A stretch of 64,000 nt of DNA, from contig CAWECP010000012.1 in assembly GCA_963807675.1 (NCBI GenBank), positions 1,302,001 to 1,366,000 of the forward strand, written 5' to 3'. The position numbers were made by a program, and so were the translations under genes. The notes beneath the pieces were generated by a model that searched no databases, had not been told where the DNA came from, and saw nothing but the letters and a program-made list of their open reading frames with translations. Below are positions 25,049 to 33,010 of the stretch, one piece after another; the stretch's first letter is position 1, and every line of letters starts with the position of its first letter. The stretch comes from Bog-473 sp963807675 (lineage in GTDB: Bacteria > Actinomycetota > Acidimicrobiia > Acidimicrobiales > RAAP-2).

Positions 25049-26326
25049 ATGGCGATCTTCCCGCACACGCCCATGCCGGCGGCGGGCCTGCCGCGGGCCG
25101 AGGTCATGCAGCGCCTCATAAACATGAAGCGCGACGACCAGGACTGGCGCGGTGGACGCGTCTTCAGCCTGGTCTATTCGGCGGGTGACGACGTCCACGA
25201 GCTCTTGTCGGACGCACTGTCGCTCTACAGCGCGGAGAACGGCCTGAACGTGCTCGCCTTCCCCAGCATCGGCGTCATGCAGCACGACATCGTCTGCAAC
25301 ACGGCCACGCTGCTCGGTGCCGACGATCCGGCTTCGGGCGGTGAGGTCGAGGGCTATCTGACGTCGGGCGGCACCGAGAGCCTGCTGCAGGCGGTCAAGA
25401 CGGCGCGCGACGTCGGGCGTGACCGCGGCATCGGGCGACCCCGCGTGGTGGCCGGCGAGAGCGCGCATGCGGCGTTCACCAAGGCCGCCGACTACTTCGA
25501 CGTCGACCTGATCCGGGTGCCCGTCGACGCGGACTTCACGACGAGCGCCGCTGCGCTCGAGGCGGCGTGCACGGACGACACCATCATGGTGGTGGCCTCG
25601 GCTCCGACGTACCCCCAAGGGGTGGTCGATCCCGTCGGGGACATCGCGGCGCTGGCCGAGCGCCGCGGCCTTCTCTGTCACGTCGACGCGTGCATGGGAG
25701 GGTTCCTGCTTCCCTTCCTGGCCGAGCTCGGGCGCTTCGACGAGCCCTTCGACTTCCGGCTGGCGGGCGTGACCTCCATGTCGGCCGACGTCCATAAGTA
25801 CGGCTACGCGTCCAAGGGCGTCTCGGTGATCCTTTACCGGACCCATGAGCTGGCCCGCAAGCAGCTCTTCGTCACCACCGACTGGCTGGGTGGCCTCTAC
25901 GCCTCGACCGCCATGGCGGGCACCAGGCCGGCCGGGCCGATCGCTGCCGCCTGGGCGGCGCTGATGCACATCGGACACGACGGGTACCTCGAGCTCACGC
26001 GCACCGCGCACGATGCGGCGCGCCAGCTGCGAGCCGGCATCGAATCCGTGGACTCGCTCGAGGTGCGCGGCGACCCGCCGGCCACCGTCGTCGCGTTCGG
26101 CGCCCGGGACCCCGCTGCCCTCGACATCTTCGCCGTGGGCGAGCGCCTGGCCGCCGAGGGCTGGTATCTGGACCGTCAAAACCGGCCCGACTCGTTGCAC
26201 GCCACGGTGCACGCCGGCAGCGCGGCCACGGTTGCGTCACTGGTGACCGACCTGGGTCGGGCCGTGCGAGAGGTGGGAACGAGCCGGACCGAGCGGCGCG
26301 ACACCACGTACGGCCAGAGCGTTTAA
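25049..26326 (+). CDS. PLP-dependent lyase/decarboxylase (sphingosine-1-phosphate lyase-like)
   Basis: 425 residues. Fold-type I PLP enzyme of the group II decarboxylase superfamily: GYLTSGGTESLLQAVKTAR binds PLP phosphate, CHVDACMGGFLLPF holds the Asp that pairs with the pyridine nitrogen, and SADVHKYGYASKG carries the Schiff-base Lys. The short N-terminus and the GGRVFSLVY opening are closer to sphingosine-1-phosphate lyase and MfnA-type tyrosine decarboxylases than to glutamate decarboxylase. Reaction could be retro-aldol cleavage of a phosphorylated amino alcohol or decarboxylation. TAAGAA 6 nt before the start may be a weak leaderless -10. Confidence 0.8.
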   Translation: MAIFPHTPMPAAGLPRAEVMQRLINMKRDDQDWRGGRVFSLVYSAGDDVHELLSDALSLYSAENGLNVLAFPSIGVMQHDIVCNTATLLGADDPASGGEVEGYLTSGGTESLLQAVKTARDVGRDRGIGRPRVVAGESAHAAFTKAADYFDVDLIRVPVDADFTTSAAALEAACTDDTIMVVASAPTYPQGVVDPVGDIAALAERRGLLCHVDACMGGFLLPFLAELGRFDEPFDFRLAGVTSMSADVHKYGYASKGVSVILYRTHELARKQLFVTTDWLGGLYASTAMAGTRPAGPIAAAWAALMHIGHDGYLELTRTAHDAARQLRAGIESVDSLEVRGDPPATVVAFGARDPAALDIFAVGERLAAEGWYLDRQNRPDSLHATVHAGSAATVASLVTDLGRAVREVGTSRTERRDTTYGQSV

Positions 26327-26637
26327 CAGGCGGCTACGACGACCCGACGACCAGGCAGGTGCCGAGCGTGGATCCACTGGTGGAGGGGACGGGGCAGCCG
26401 GATGCCTGTGCCGCAGACGATCCAGTCAACGAGAGCGACCCGAGCAGTCTCGTCCCGGGGCGAGATTCCGTTGGTGTTGGCGCTTCTGCGATCGTTGTTG
26501 GAGGACAGATGCGGGTACGCATCGTGCGAGCGGGAGGACGGTGGGATCGGGTGCGCACTTCCTTCCTCGTCCACCCGGGCGTAAGAGCAGCGACCCCTTG
26601 TCGGTTGAACTGCAGGCGGTACCGCTCATGGTGAGGG
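26327..26637. other. 311-bp gap between convergent genes, no gene recognised
   Basis: Several frames are open on both strands. The best, about 57 residues on the minus strand ending near 26334, reads PTPTESRPGTRLLGSLSLTGSS..., Ser/Thr/Gly-rich with three scattered Cys, but has no Shine-Dalgarno and no recognisable relative. No tRNA, no clear terminator. The composition looks less GC-rich than the flanks. Possibly decayed 3' sequence of the S53 peptidase locus. Confidence 0.3.
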
Positions 26638-29385
26638 CTAGGAGCCGACCGACACCGCAATTCCCTCCGACAGCGACAGACCACAGTCGGACGGCAGGTT
26701 TCCGCTTTCGCAACCGGGTGGGGCCGACGTCGGTGCCAGGTTGTCGGCGCTGTCGACCGTGATCGGCAACGACACGACCGGCGTCCCAATGTTGTTCTGA
26801 ACGAAAGCCTGCGGGTCCAGCAGCGAGGATCCCTTTGCCGGTGATCCCACCTCGGACGCCGGTAGGTCGATGGTGATCGTGCCGGTGTCGGTGTTGACGG
26901 TACCGGTGGCGGCGCTGTCGGGGGTGTCGCTGAACGAGTACGAGCCTGATCCATAGGCACCGGTGTTGCCGGAGCTGAACGTCCAATCTCCTGCCGGCGA
27001 CTCGGTCGCCTGGGCGTAGTACACGATGTCGTTCCCGGCCGACGTCGACAGCCAGGCCACGTAGAAGCTCGCACCGTTGCCGTCAGCCGAGGGCGGGGGG
27101 AGCGCTCCGATACTCGGTCCGGACAGCGTGGCCACGATTCCCTTGGACGCCGAGGCCGTGAGCGTCGCCTGGGTGACGTCGAGGGAGGGGTCGTTGCCGA
27201 CACCCGATACGAGGCCGCCGTCGACGGGATCAGTGGGGCTGAACTCAGGACCCGTCATCGTCGCCTCGGTCACGGTGAGGGCCGGCTTCTCGGTCCCGCC
27301 ATAGGGAAGCGCAGCGTTGGTCGAGCCGTCCACATCTTGTGCGAAGTTGGCCACGTTGAGCGAGCCCCAGCCGCTGGCGTAGTCCCAACCAGGCCCGGGC
27401 TGGTAGGCGCCGTTCCCTACGCCGTACTCCGACTGTGTCACGTCGAAGAAGTCCCGGGAATACGGGGTGCTCGTGCACGCGGCCGTCTGGGCCGCCGTGG
27501 CGGTGAGCGCCGAACTGCAGGAATCGGCGCTCGCTGCCCGGCGGTAAATGGTCTCGTCGGCGAACCCGAGGCCGCCGCTCTTCTGCACTTTCTGGGGGGC
27601 GGCCGCCTGGATCCGGGTCCACTGTCCCATCATCAGGGGGCTCGAGAGGCTCGTGCCGCCCTCGCTCGACGGTTCGCCGTCTGTGTAGATGAAGTAACCG
27701 TCACCGGTTTCGTTGCCCGAGATGTCCGATACGTCGGGAACGCCCCGGCACGTCGGGGCCGACGCCGGGCTGTATGGATCGCCCGAGGGCGTACTGACAC
27801 ACGGGTGATCCACGTTCGCCACTCCCACCTGGAAGCTCGGCTCCGGGATGAAGTAGCTGCTGCCGCCACCGCCGAACGTCCAAGAGGTCTCGGCCACCCG
27901 CTGCGACGACGCGGGGTAGGTGGTGCCGTTGGCCGAGAGCACCGTGCCGCCCACGCAGACTGCGTAGGGGCTGTCACAAGGGAAGCTGACCATTGGAACG
28001 GGCTGGATCGCCAGCCCGTTGCCCGCGCCGATGAGCGGCGCGACCGCCTCGGGGCAACCGGAGCCCGTGTCGCCGGCGGAGGTGAAGAGCGTGCGCCCCT
28101 CCAGGGTGGCCTGACGCAGGATGGGGTCGCCCACCGCCTCGAGCTCGTCACCGAGCTCCGTCCCGTAGGGCTGCTGGGCCAGCGGCCCGGTCACCGGGTT
28201 GGTGGGGTTTTCCTCGCACTCGCCGAAGCTCGCGTTCATCTGACGGGGGCCGTTCGGGTCATTGGCCCAGTCATCGAGGTCCGCGAACACGTCGGCGTCG
28301 AACAGCGACTTGGCGAAGTACAGGTCGAGCTGGGAGACGTCGGGGGACATGCCGGTCGAGGATTGTGAGTCGAGGTACCACTCGACCGAACCGCTGTTGT
28401 CGCTGTAGTCGGACTGGGGACCGCCCTCGGTATCGACGGCCCGGACGGGTACCTTCGGGAAGCCCATGGCCTGCTCGAAGAGCCGTAGCTGGTCGACCAC
28501 GCTGGACGTTTCCCCTTCGCCGAAGACGCCCATGGTCTGGCCCTGTCCGACGTCAGTCTTCGTGCTCTCGAGCGTGGCGGGGGTGCTCGTACCGTTGGCG
28601 TTGGTGAGCGTTGAGGCACCCGGATCGTCGTAGAGGCCCCACAGCTCCTGCGGGGTGAAATCCTTCTGGTCACCGGACTGCGGGCCTACCGAAGTGCTGC
28701 CGGTGTCCGAGGCAGTCATATTCGACACCGAGCCGGTAAGCGGGGCGAGGCTGAACTGGCGGACATTGTCGAGGCCGATCACGGCGTCGATCGGGAGGTC
28801 GCTCGGCACCGAAGGCGCGACGTTGTTGGCGTAGAAGTTGAAGCCGTCGTAGCTGTAGTCGCTGATGCTCACGTCGAAGAGGCTGTCGAGTTGGGCCACC
28901 GTCCCCTTCGCGGTGAAGTAGTCACCTGCGGGAGAGTCGGTTTCGACCGAGAGGCCTCCACCCTTGAGCCAGTTCTCCGCGGCCGAGGACTGCGAAGCTG
29001 GCACTCCGAATTCCTGGTCGAACTGGGCTGGGCTGAGAAACTGCTGGTACTCGGGGCTCGAGGGGTCGTAAAGCTCGTCGTAAAGCTGGATCTCACCGGA
29101 GCTGTCGGGTCGTTGCAGCGACACCCCGATGCTGATCTGCTGACCCGCCGGCGCCGGCCCGTCAAGGGTGGCGAGGGACAGCCCGGCGAGCACCGTGGGA
29201 ACCATTTGCGGCACTGAAGACGTCAGTGCTCCCGATGGCCCTGCGAAAGCTTCGAGCGATGGGGCCACCAGGAGGCCACCGGCCAACAGGGCCCCGGCCA
29301 GGAGGCCGACGGCGGGACGTGAACGCCCCCACAGAGAGCCTCTCTTCACGCCCGTCACCTGAGTCTTCGCACGACGAGAATCCAC
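26638..29385 (-). CDS. Secreted S53 (sedolisin/kumamolisin) peptidase with C-terminal extension
   Basis: 915 residues from GTG 29385, chosen for the Shine-Dalgarno GAGGAGG (29392-29398). Signal segment VGLLAGALLAGGLLVAPSLEAFA; pro-kumamolisin activation domain about residues 70-210 (LYDPSSPEYQQFLSPAQF); catalytic domain about 240-690 with Glu335 and Asp339 (SVEWYLDSQ), oxyanion Asp439 (FTSAGDTGSG) and Ser579 (GGTSLSSP), then calcium-site residues FFDVTQ and WDYASGWGS. A further 225 residues form a Gly/Ser/Thr-rich, probably beta-sandwich extension (TVTEATMTG, GNDPSLDVTQATLTA). An acid-active secreted endopeptidase, self-processed in the pro-domain. Codon use is visibly less GC-rich than the neighbours, hinting at transfer. 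Confidence 0.88.
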   Translation of the reverse strand: MDSRRAKTQVTGVKRGSLWGRSRPAVGLLAGALLAGGLLVAPSLEAFAGPSGALTSSVPQMVPTVLAGLSLATLDGPAPAGQQISIGVSLQRPDSSGEIQLYDELYDPSSPEYQQFLSPAQFDQEFGVPASQSSAAENWLKGGGLSVETDSPAGDYFTAKGTVAQLDSLFDVSISDYSYDGFNFYANNVAPSVPSDLPIDAVIGLDNVRQFSLAPLTGSVSNMTASDTGSTSVGPQSGDQKDFTPQELWGLYDDPGASTLTNANGTSTPATLESTKTDVGQGQTMGVFGEGETSSVVDQLRLFEQAMGFPKVPVRAVDTEGGPQSDYSDNSGSVEWYLDSQSSTGMSPDVSQLDLYFAKSLFDADVFADLDDWANDPNGPRQMNASFGECEENPTNPVTGPLAQQPYGTELGDELEAVGDPILRQATLEGRTLFTSAGDTGSGCPEAVAPLIGAGNGLAIQPVPMVSFPCDSPYAVCVGGTVLSANGTTYPASSQRVAETSWTFGGGGSSYFIPEPSFQVGVANVDHPCVSTPSGDPYSPASAPTCRGVPDVSDISGNETGDGYFIYTDGEPSSEGGTSLSSPLMMGQWTRIQAAAPQKVQKSGGLGFADETIYRRAASADSCSSALTATAAQTAACTSTPYSRDFFDVTQSEYGVGNGAYQPGPGWDYASGWGSLNVANFAQDVDGSTNAALPYGGTEKPALTVTEATMTGPEFSPTDPVDGGLVSGVGNDPSLDVTQATLTASASKGIVATLSGPSIGALPPPSADGNGASFYVAWLSTSAGNDIVYYAQATESPAGDWTFSSGNTGAYGSGSYSFSDTPDSAATGTVNTDTGTITIDLPASEVGSPAKGSSLLDPQAFVQNNIGTPVVSLPITVDSADNLAPTSAPPGCESGNLPSDCGLSLSEGIAVSVGS

Positions 29386-29649
29386 GTTCACCCTCCTCGG
29401 GGGTCCTTGCACGGCCGAACGATCAACTGCGGATGTGCCTGGTGAACGCTTGTGCGGCGGTGAACTTGCGCGGCACGCTGCCCGCCAAGGGTGAGCCGCC
29501 TCCCGAAACGACAGCTCTCTCGCCTGGTGCGCGCGCACGGGAATTCGGCCTTCGCGGACAGGGACGAGGATCCGCCGCCGAGGGGGTCAATTCCGGGTGC
29601 TGGCACGCCGGGATGACTCCGGCGGCGCCATGCGGCGACTAGCCCAGGC

Positions 29650-29916
29650 TCATCCCGGCTCCATGGTGATCTCGTCGACGTAGCACCAGATCCAGTCCTC
29701 CCCGGGCTGGAAGGACTGGACGAGCGGATGGCCGGACGCGTGGAAGTGCTTGGTGGCGTGCCGGTTCGGCGACGAGTCGCAACAGTTGACCTCGCCACAG
29801 GTCAGGCAGAGGCGGAGGTGCACCCAGCGGCCGCCCATCTTCATGCACTCCCCGCAGCCCTGGGGCGTCTGCGGATCGACGTCGTCGATCTGATCGAGAT
29901 GCGTGCACTCGGGCAT
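29650..29916 (-). CDS. UBP-type zinc finger protein
   Basis: 88 residues: MPECTHLDQI, CGECMKMGGRWVHLRLCLTCGEVNCCDSSPNRHATKHFHASGHPLVQSFQPGEDWIWCYVD. The Cys/His ladder (CxxC, CLTCG, CCD, HATKHFHASGH) is that of the ZnF-UBP fold, which in eukaryotes grips the C-terminal tail of ubiquitin. Free-standing bacterial forms are common in actinobacteria but their ligand is unknown. It is the last gene of the mycofactocin-strand run, 13 nt after the SDR stop, so it may be co-transcribed with it. Confidence 0.85.
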   Translation of the reverse strand: MPECTHLDQIDDVDPQTPQGCGECMKMGGRWVHLRLCLTCGEVNCCDSSPNRHATKHFHASGHPLVQSFQPGEDWIWCYVDEITMEPG

Positions 29917-29929
29917 GGCGGGATCTCCT

Positions 29930-30715
29930 TCAGGACGTGGTCATGCCGCCGTCGACGGACAGGGCGGCGCCGGTGACGCCACCCGAGTCGGGACCGCACA
30001 GCCAGGCGATGAGGGCGGCGGGCTCCTGCGGCGAGAGCAGGCGCTCAATCAGTTGCTGCCCTGCGAACTCCTCGGCCGAGGCCAGCCCGTAGACGGCGGC
30101 GGACGCGTCGAGCATCGCCCCGCGGGTCGAGCCGGGGCAGACGGCGTTGGCCGTGATGCCGGTGCCGGCCAGGTCGGCGGCCAGCGAGCGCACCAGCGCG
30201 ATCACCGCCGCCTTCGAGGCGCTGTAGGCACTGAGCCGGCGCAGGCCGAGCAGGCCGGCGGCCGAGGCCACCGCCACCACGCGCCCGTGGCGCGGCTCCG
30301 GGTCGCGCAGAAGCGCGGGCACGGCGGCGGAGGCCAGGTGGCGCACCCCGTTGACGTTGACGTCGAACAGCACGTCCCACTGCTCGTCGGCCGTCTCCCA
30401 GAGCGGCGGGCCACCGCTGATGACGCCGGCGGCCGCGACCGCCGCCTGCAGCCCGCCGTAGTGATGGAGGGCCTCGCCGACCGCCGCGTCCATATCGGAG
30501 CGGTGGCGCACGTCGCCCACGACCGTGCGCACAGCGTCACCGTGCCGCGCGCCCAACTCCTCGAGGTCCGACTTCGAGGCCAGGGGGTAGCTGACCGCCG
30601 GGTCGTCCGCGCTGCGGTCGACCGCCACCACCTGCCAGCCGGCGGCCACCAGTGCGTCGACGGTCGCGGCACCGATGCCGCGGGCGGCCCCGGTGACGAC
30701 GGCGACCGGGCTCAC
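29930..30715 (-). CDS. Mycofactocin-coupled SDR family oxidoreductase
   Basis: 261 residues. Rossmann motif VVTGAARGIGAATV, Asp at the end of strand 2 (VAVDRSADDP) selecting NAD(H), AAAGVISGG instead of the usual NNAG, catalytic Ser in AVASAAGL and YSASK. The GTG start overlaps the mftE stop as GTGA, so it is translationally tied to mycofactocin synthesis. SDR proteins of this kind keep a tightly bound NAD and hand electrons to mycofactocin (established for the family); the alcohol substrate is unknown. Confidence 0.85.
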   Translation of the reverse strand: MSPVAVVTGAARGIGAATVDALVAAGWQVVAVDRSADDPAVSYPLASKSDLEELGARHGDAVRTVVGDVRHRSDMDAAVGEALHHYGGLQAAVAAAGVISGGPPLWETADEQWDVLFDVNVNGVRHLASAAVPALLRDPEPRHGRVVAVASAAGLLGLRRLSAYSASKAAVIALVRSLAADLAGTGITANAVCPGSTRGAMLDASAAVYGLASAEEFAGQQLIERLLSPQEPAALIAWLCGPDSGGVTGAALSVDGGMTTS

Positions 30716-31395
30716 CGAGCGGGCCAGCGCGTCGACACGGCGGCGACGAGGTCCGTCACCAGGGCGCCGAGCAGCCTTCGACCTTCGTCGGCACTCGCAC
30801 CTTCGGGGTCACCCAGCACGCCGTTGGACGATACCGGCCGCACTCCCTCGGCGCGCAGACGCGGCAGCAACGACTCCAGCGGGTCGGTGCATCCGGCCTC
30901 GGCCAGCTCGAGCCGGACCGCGGCCGGGTCGATGGCCAGCAAGAGCGAGGTCTCGGTGCGGCCGGCGTGGGCGTCGCCGCCCCTGACGGCCGGGGACCAC
31001 ACGAGCACGTCGTCCCCCTCGGTCGTGCTCCGGGCGTGCAGCAGGTCGAGCGCCTCTCGATTGCCTCCGTGCGCGCTCACGACGACGACGCCGGCAAAGT
31101 CGCCGCGGGCGGAGCGCACCAGCTCGGTCAGGAGTTCGGCCAGCACGCCGTGGCCGACGACGAGCGTGCCGGGGAACCCGGCGTGCTCCCCACTCGCGCC
31201 GAACGGGAGTGCGGGCGCCACGGCCACATCGGGTCGTCGCCGGGCCAGGCCGGCGGCCACCGCCCGGGCGATGCGGGTATCGGTGTCGAGCGGCAGATGC
31301 GGCCCGTGCTGCTCGAGCGAGCCCATTGGCAGCGCCAGGATCCTGCGTCCCCCCGTGGCCTCCACCAGGGTCCAGGTGGCGCCGGCCAGCTCCAT
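30712..31395 (-). CDS. mftE: Mycofactocin precursor peptidase MftE (creatininase family)
   Basis: 227 residues from ATG 31395. Creatininase fold with metal ligands in LPMGSLEQHGPHLPLDTDT, then VVVSAHGGNREAL, GDAHAGRTETS. MftE cuts the MftC-modified MftA just before the last two residues, releasing the Val-Tyr derived AHDP. The gene lies 5 nt after mftC and overlaps the SDR by 4 nt. The open frame extends upstream into the mftC coding region, but the creatininase homology begins at this ATG. Confidence 0.9.
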   Translation of the reverse strand: MELAGATWTLVEATGGRRILALPMGSLEQHGPHLPLDTDTRIARAVAAGLARRRPDVAVAPALPFGASGEHAGFPGTLVVGHGVLAELLTELVRSARGDFAGVVVVSAHGGNREALDLLHARSTTEGDDVLVWSPAVRGGDAHAGRTETSLLLAIDPAAVRLELAEAGCTDPLESLLPRLRAEGVRPVSSNGVLGDPEGASADEGRRLLGALVTDLVAAVSTRWPAR

Positions 31396-31400
31396 ACGGG

Positions 31401-32561
31401 TCAGGTACGGGCCGGCGAGCGGAAGCGCACGGGCGTCGGCACCGGCAGCGGCGTCCCGTCGCGCGCCACCTTCGAGTGCCCGATGGCCGAGCGAGGCCGC
31501 TGGCCCAGCGCCGCCAGGGCGGCCTCGCCGTGCCCGTGCACGCACTCGGGGTCGGGGCCGTCGAGCGGGAGGCCGGTGAAGAACTTGGCCGCCATACAGC
31601 CGCCGCGGCACGCGTCGAAGGAGCCGCACGACGCGCAGGCGCCGGCGCTCTGGGGCTCGCGCAAGGAGCTGAAGAGCGCGGACTCGCGCCACACGGTCGG
31701 GAACCCGCCCGGGTCGCGCACGTTGCCGGCCAGGAACTGGCGGTCGATCACGAACGGGCAGGCGTAGACGTCGCCCACCGGGTCGATCAGGCAGACGACA
31801 CGACCGGCCCCGCACAGATTGAGCCCGTCGAGCGGCTCGCCCAGCGCGTTGAGGTGGAAGAAGGAGTCGCCCGTCAGCACGCCAGGTCGCTCGAGCAGCC
31901 AGTGGTAGAGCAGGCGCTGCTGCGCCGCCGTCGGGTGCAGAGCGTCCCACGAGTCCACGGCGCGCCCGGAGGGACGGAGCCGGGTCAAGCGCAGCTGGGC
32001 GCCGTAGGTGTCGGCCAGGGCGGCCAGGGCGTCGAGCTCTCCGACGTTCTGGCGCGTCATCACGACGCTGATTTTGAAGGGGCCGAAACCCGCCGCGGCC
32101 AGGTTGTCCATGGCCTGGCGCGCCGCCGCGTAGGAACCCTCACCGCGCACGACGTCGTTGGTGGAGGCGACCGCGCCGTCGAGGGAGATCTGCACGTCGA
32201 GGTAGTCGAGCGCGGCCAGCTGGTGCGCCCGCGCCGGCGTGAGGCGCGTCCCGTTGGTCGAGAACTTGACGCCCACGCGACGCTCGACGGCGTAGCCCAC
32301 CAGGTCGAAGAAGTCGGGGCGCAGCATGGGCTCGCCTCCGCCGATGTTGACGTAGAAGACCTGCATGTCGACCAGGTCGTCCACGATTCCCCGGGCCTCG
32401 GCCGGCGACAGCTCGTGCGGGTCGCGGCGACCCGACGAGCTCAAGCAGTGGATGCAGGCCAGGTTGCAGGCGTAGGTGAGCTCCCAGGTGAGGCAGATGG
32501 GGGCGTCGAGGCCCCGGGTGAACTGCTCCTTGAGGGGCAAGGGGGCGGTGTCAGCGGGCAT
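31401..32561 (-). CDS. mftC: Mycofactocin radical SAM maturase MftC
   Basis: 386 residues. Radical SAM cluster motif TYACNLACIHC; GGGEPM for S-adenosylmethionine; VQISLDGA strand; SPASM C-terminal domain with Cys groups LIDPVGDVYACPF, CASCGSFDACRGGC and a final PECVHGHG. MftC decarboxylates and crosslinks the terminal Val-Tyr of MftA. It overlaps mftB by 11 nt, with no room for separate regulation. Length and motifs match the family. Confidence 0.93.
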   Translation of the reverse strand: MPADTAPLPLKEQFTRGLDAPICLTWELTYACNLACIHCLSSSGRRDPHELSPAEARGIVDDLVDMQVFYVNIGGGEPMLRPDFFDLVGYAVERRVGVKFSTNGTRLTPARAHQLAALDYLDVQISLDGAVASTNDVVRGEGSYAAARQAMDNLAAAGFGPFKISVVMTRQNVGELDALAALADTYGAQLRLTRLRPSGRAVDSWDALHPTAAQQRLLYHWLLERPGVLTGDSFFHLNALGEPLDGLNLCGAGRVVCLIDPVGDVYACPFVIDRQFLAGNVRDPGGFPTVWRESALFSSLREPQSAGACASCGSFDACRGGCMAAKFFTGLPLDGPDPECVHGHGEAALAALGQRPRSAIGHSKVARDGTPLPVPTPVRFRSPART

Positions 32562-32853
32562 CGATGACCTCGGAAGCGGCCAGCCGGGCCAGAGCCCGCT
32601 CGTAGGAGGCGCGCTGGCCGGCGGGCGCCAGGGCGCCGAGGGCGGCCGATGCGCTCGGGTAGCGCTCGAGCGACGAGACCAGCTCGACCAGCGGGCGCGA
32701 CTTGAGGAAGACGAGCCGGCGGTTGCCGTAGTGGTAGGCCAGCGCCCCGAACGACTCGTCGCGCAGGGCGACCTGGGGGTTCAGCCGCCAGGCCCGCTCG
32801 ACGTCGAACGCGGCCTCGGGCCGCACGTCGGTGACGCTCAATAGACGCCGCAC
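32551..32853 (-). CDS. mftB: Mycofactocin precursor-binding chaperone MftB
   Basis: 100 residues from GTG 32853; a TTG at 32841 (overlapping the mftA stop as TTGA) is an alternative. PqqD-like RRE domain: AWRLNPQVALRDESFGALAYHYGNRRLVFLKSRPLVELV. It binds the MftA leader and presents it to MftC. Sits between mftA and mftC in the standard order, overlapping both. Confidence 0.9.
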   Translation of the reverse strand: MRRLLSVTDVRPEAAFDVERAWRLNPQVALRDESFGALAYHYGNRRLVFLKSRPLVELVSSLERYPSASAALGALAPAGQRASYERALARLAASEVIDAR

Positions 32854-32948
32854 ATCCCGTCGATGGAGACCTCTTCCACCAGGAGCTCGTCGACGTCCTC
32901 GTCGGACAGCTCCTCGGCTTTATCGGTCTCTTGGTCCTCAGCCAGCAT
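32838..32948 (-). CDS. mftA: Mycofactocin precursor peptide MftA
   Basis: 36 residues. ATG 32948, stop TGA 32838. Acidic leader (EDQETDKAEELSDEDVDELL) followed by VEEVSIDGMCGVY; IDGMCGVY is the invariant MftA C-terminus whose last Val-Tyr becomes mycofactocin. Shine-Dalgarno GAGGAGG lies 7 nt before the ATG. The last 16 nt overlap the mftB start. Confidence 0.95.
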   Translation of the reverse strand: MLAEDQETDKAEELSDEDVDELLVEEVSIDGMCGVY

Positions 32949-32973
32949 CGCGACCTCCTCTAGGCAAAGACCC

Positions 32974-33001
32974 AGCCTAACCCCCGGTCCCGGACTGCCA
33001 A
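32974..33001 (-). promoter_or_regulatory. Promoter of the mftABCE operon
   Basis: TTGGCA (32996-33001) and TAGGCT (32974-32979) on the minus strand, 16-bp spacer, about 20-nt leader to the mftA Shine-Dalgarno. It shares a 62-bp gap with the divergent mftF start. Confidence 0.45.
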
Positions 33002-33010
33002 GATTGGGCG

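Noticed and set aside
29388..29798. 136-codon minus-strand frame before the S53 gene
   Set aside because: Overlaps the UBP finger in another frame, with Arg/Ser/Thr-rich random composition.
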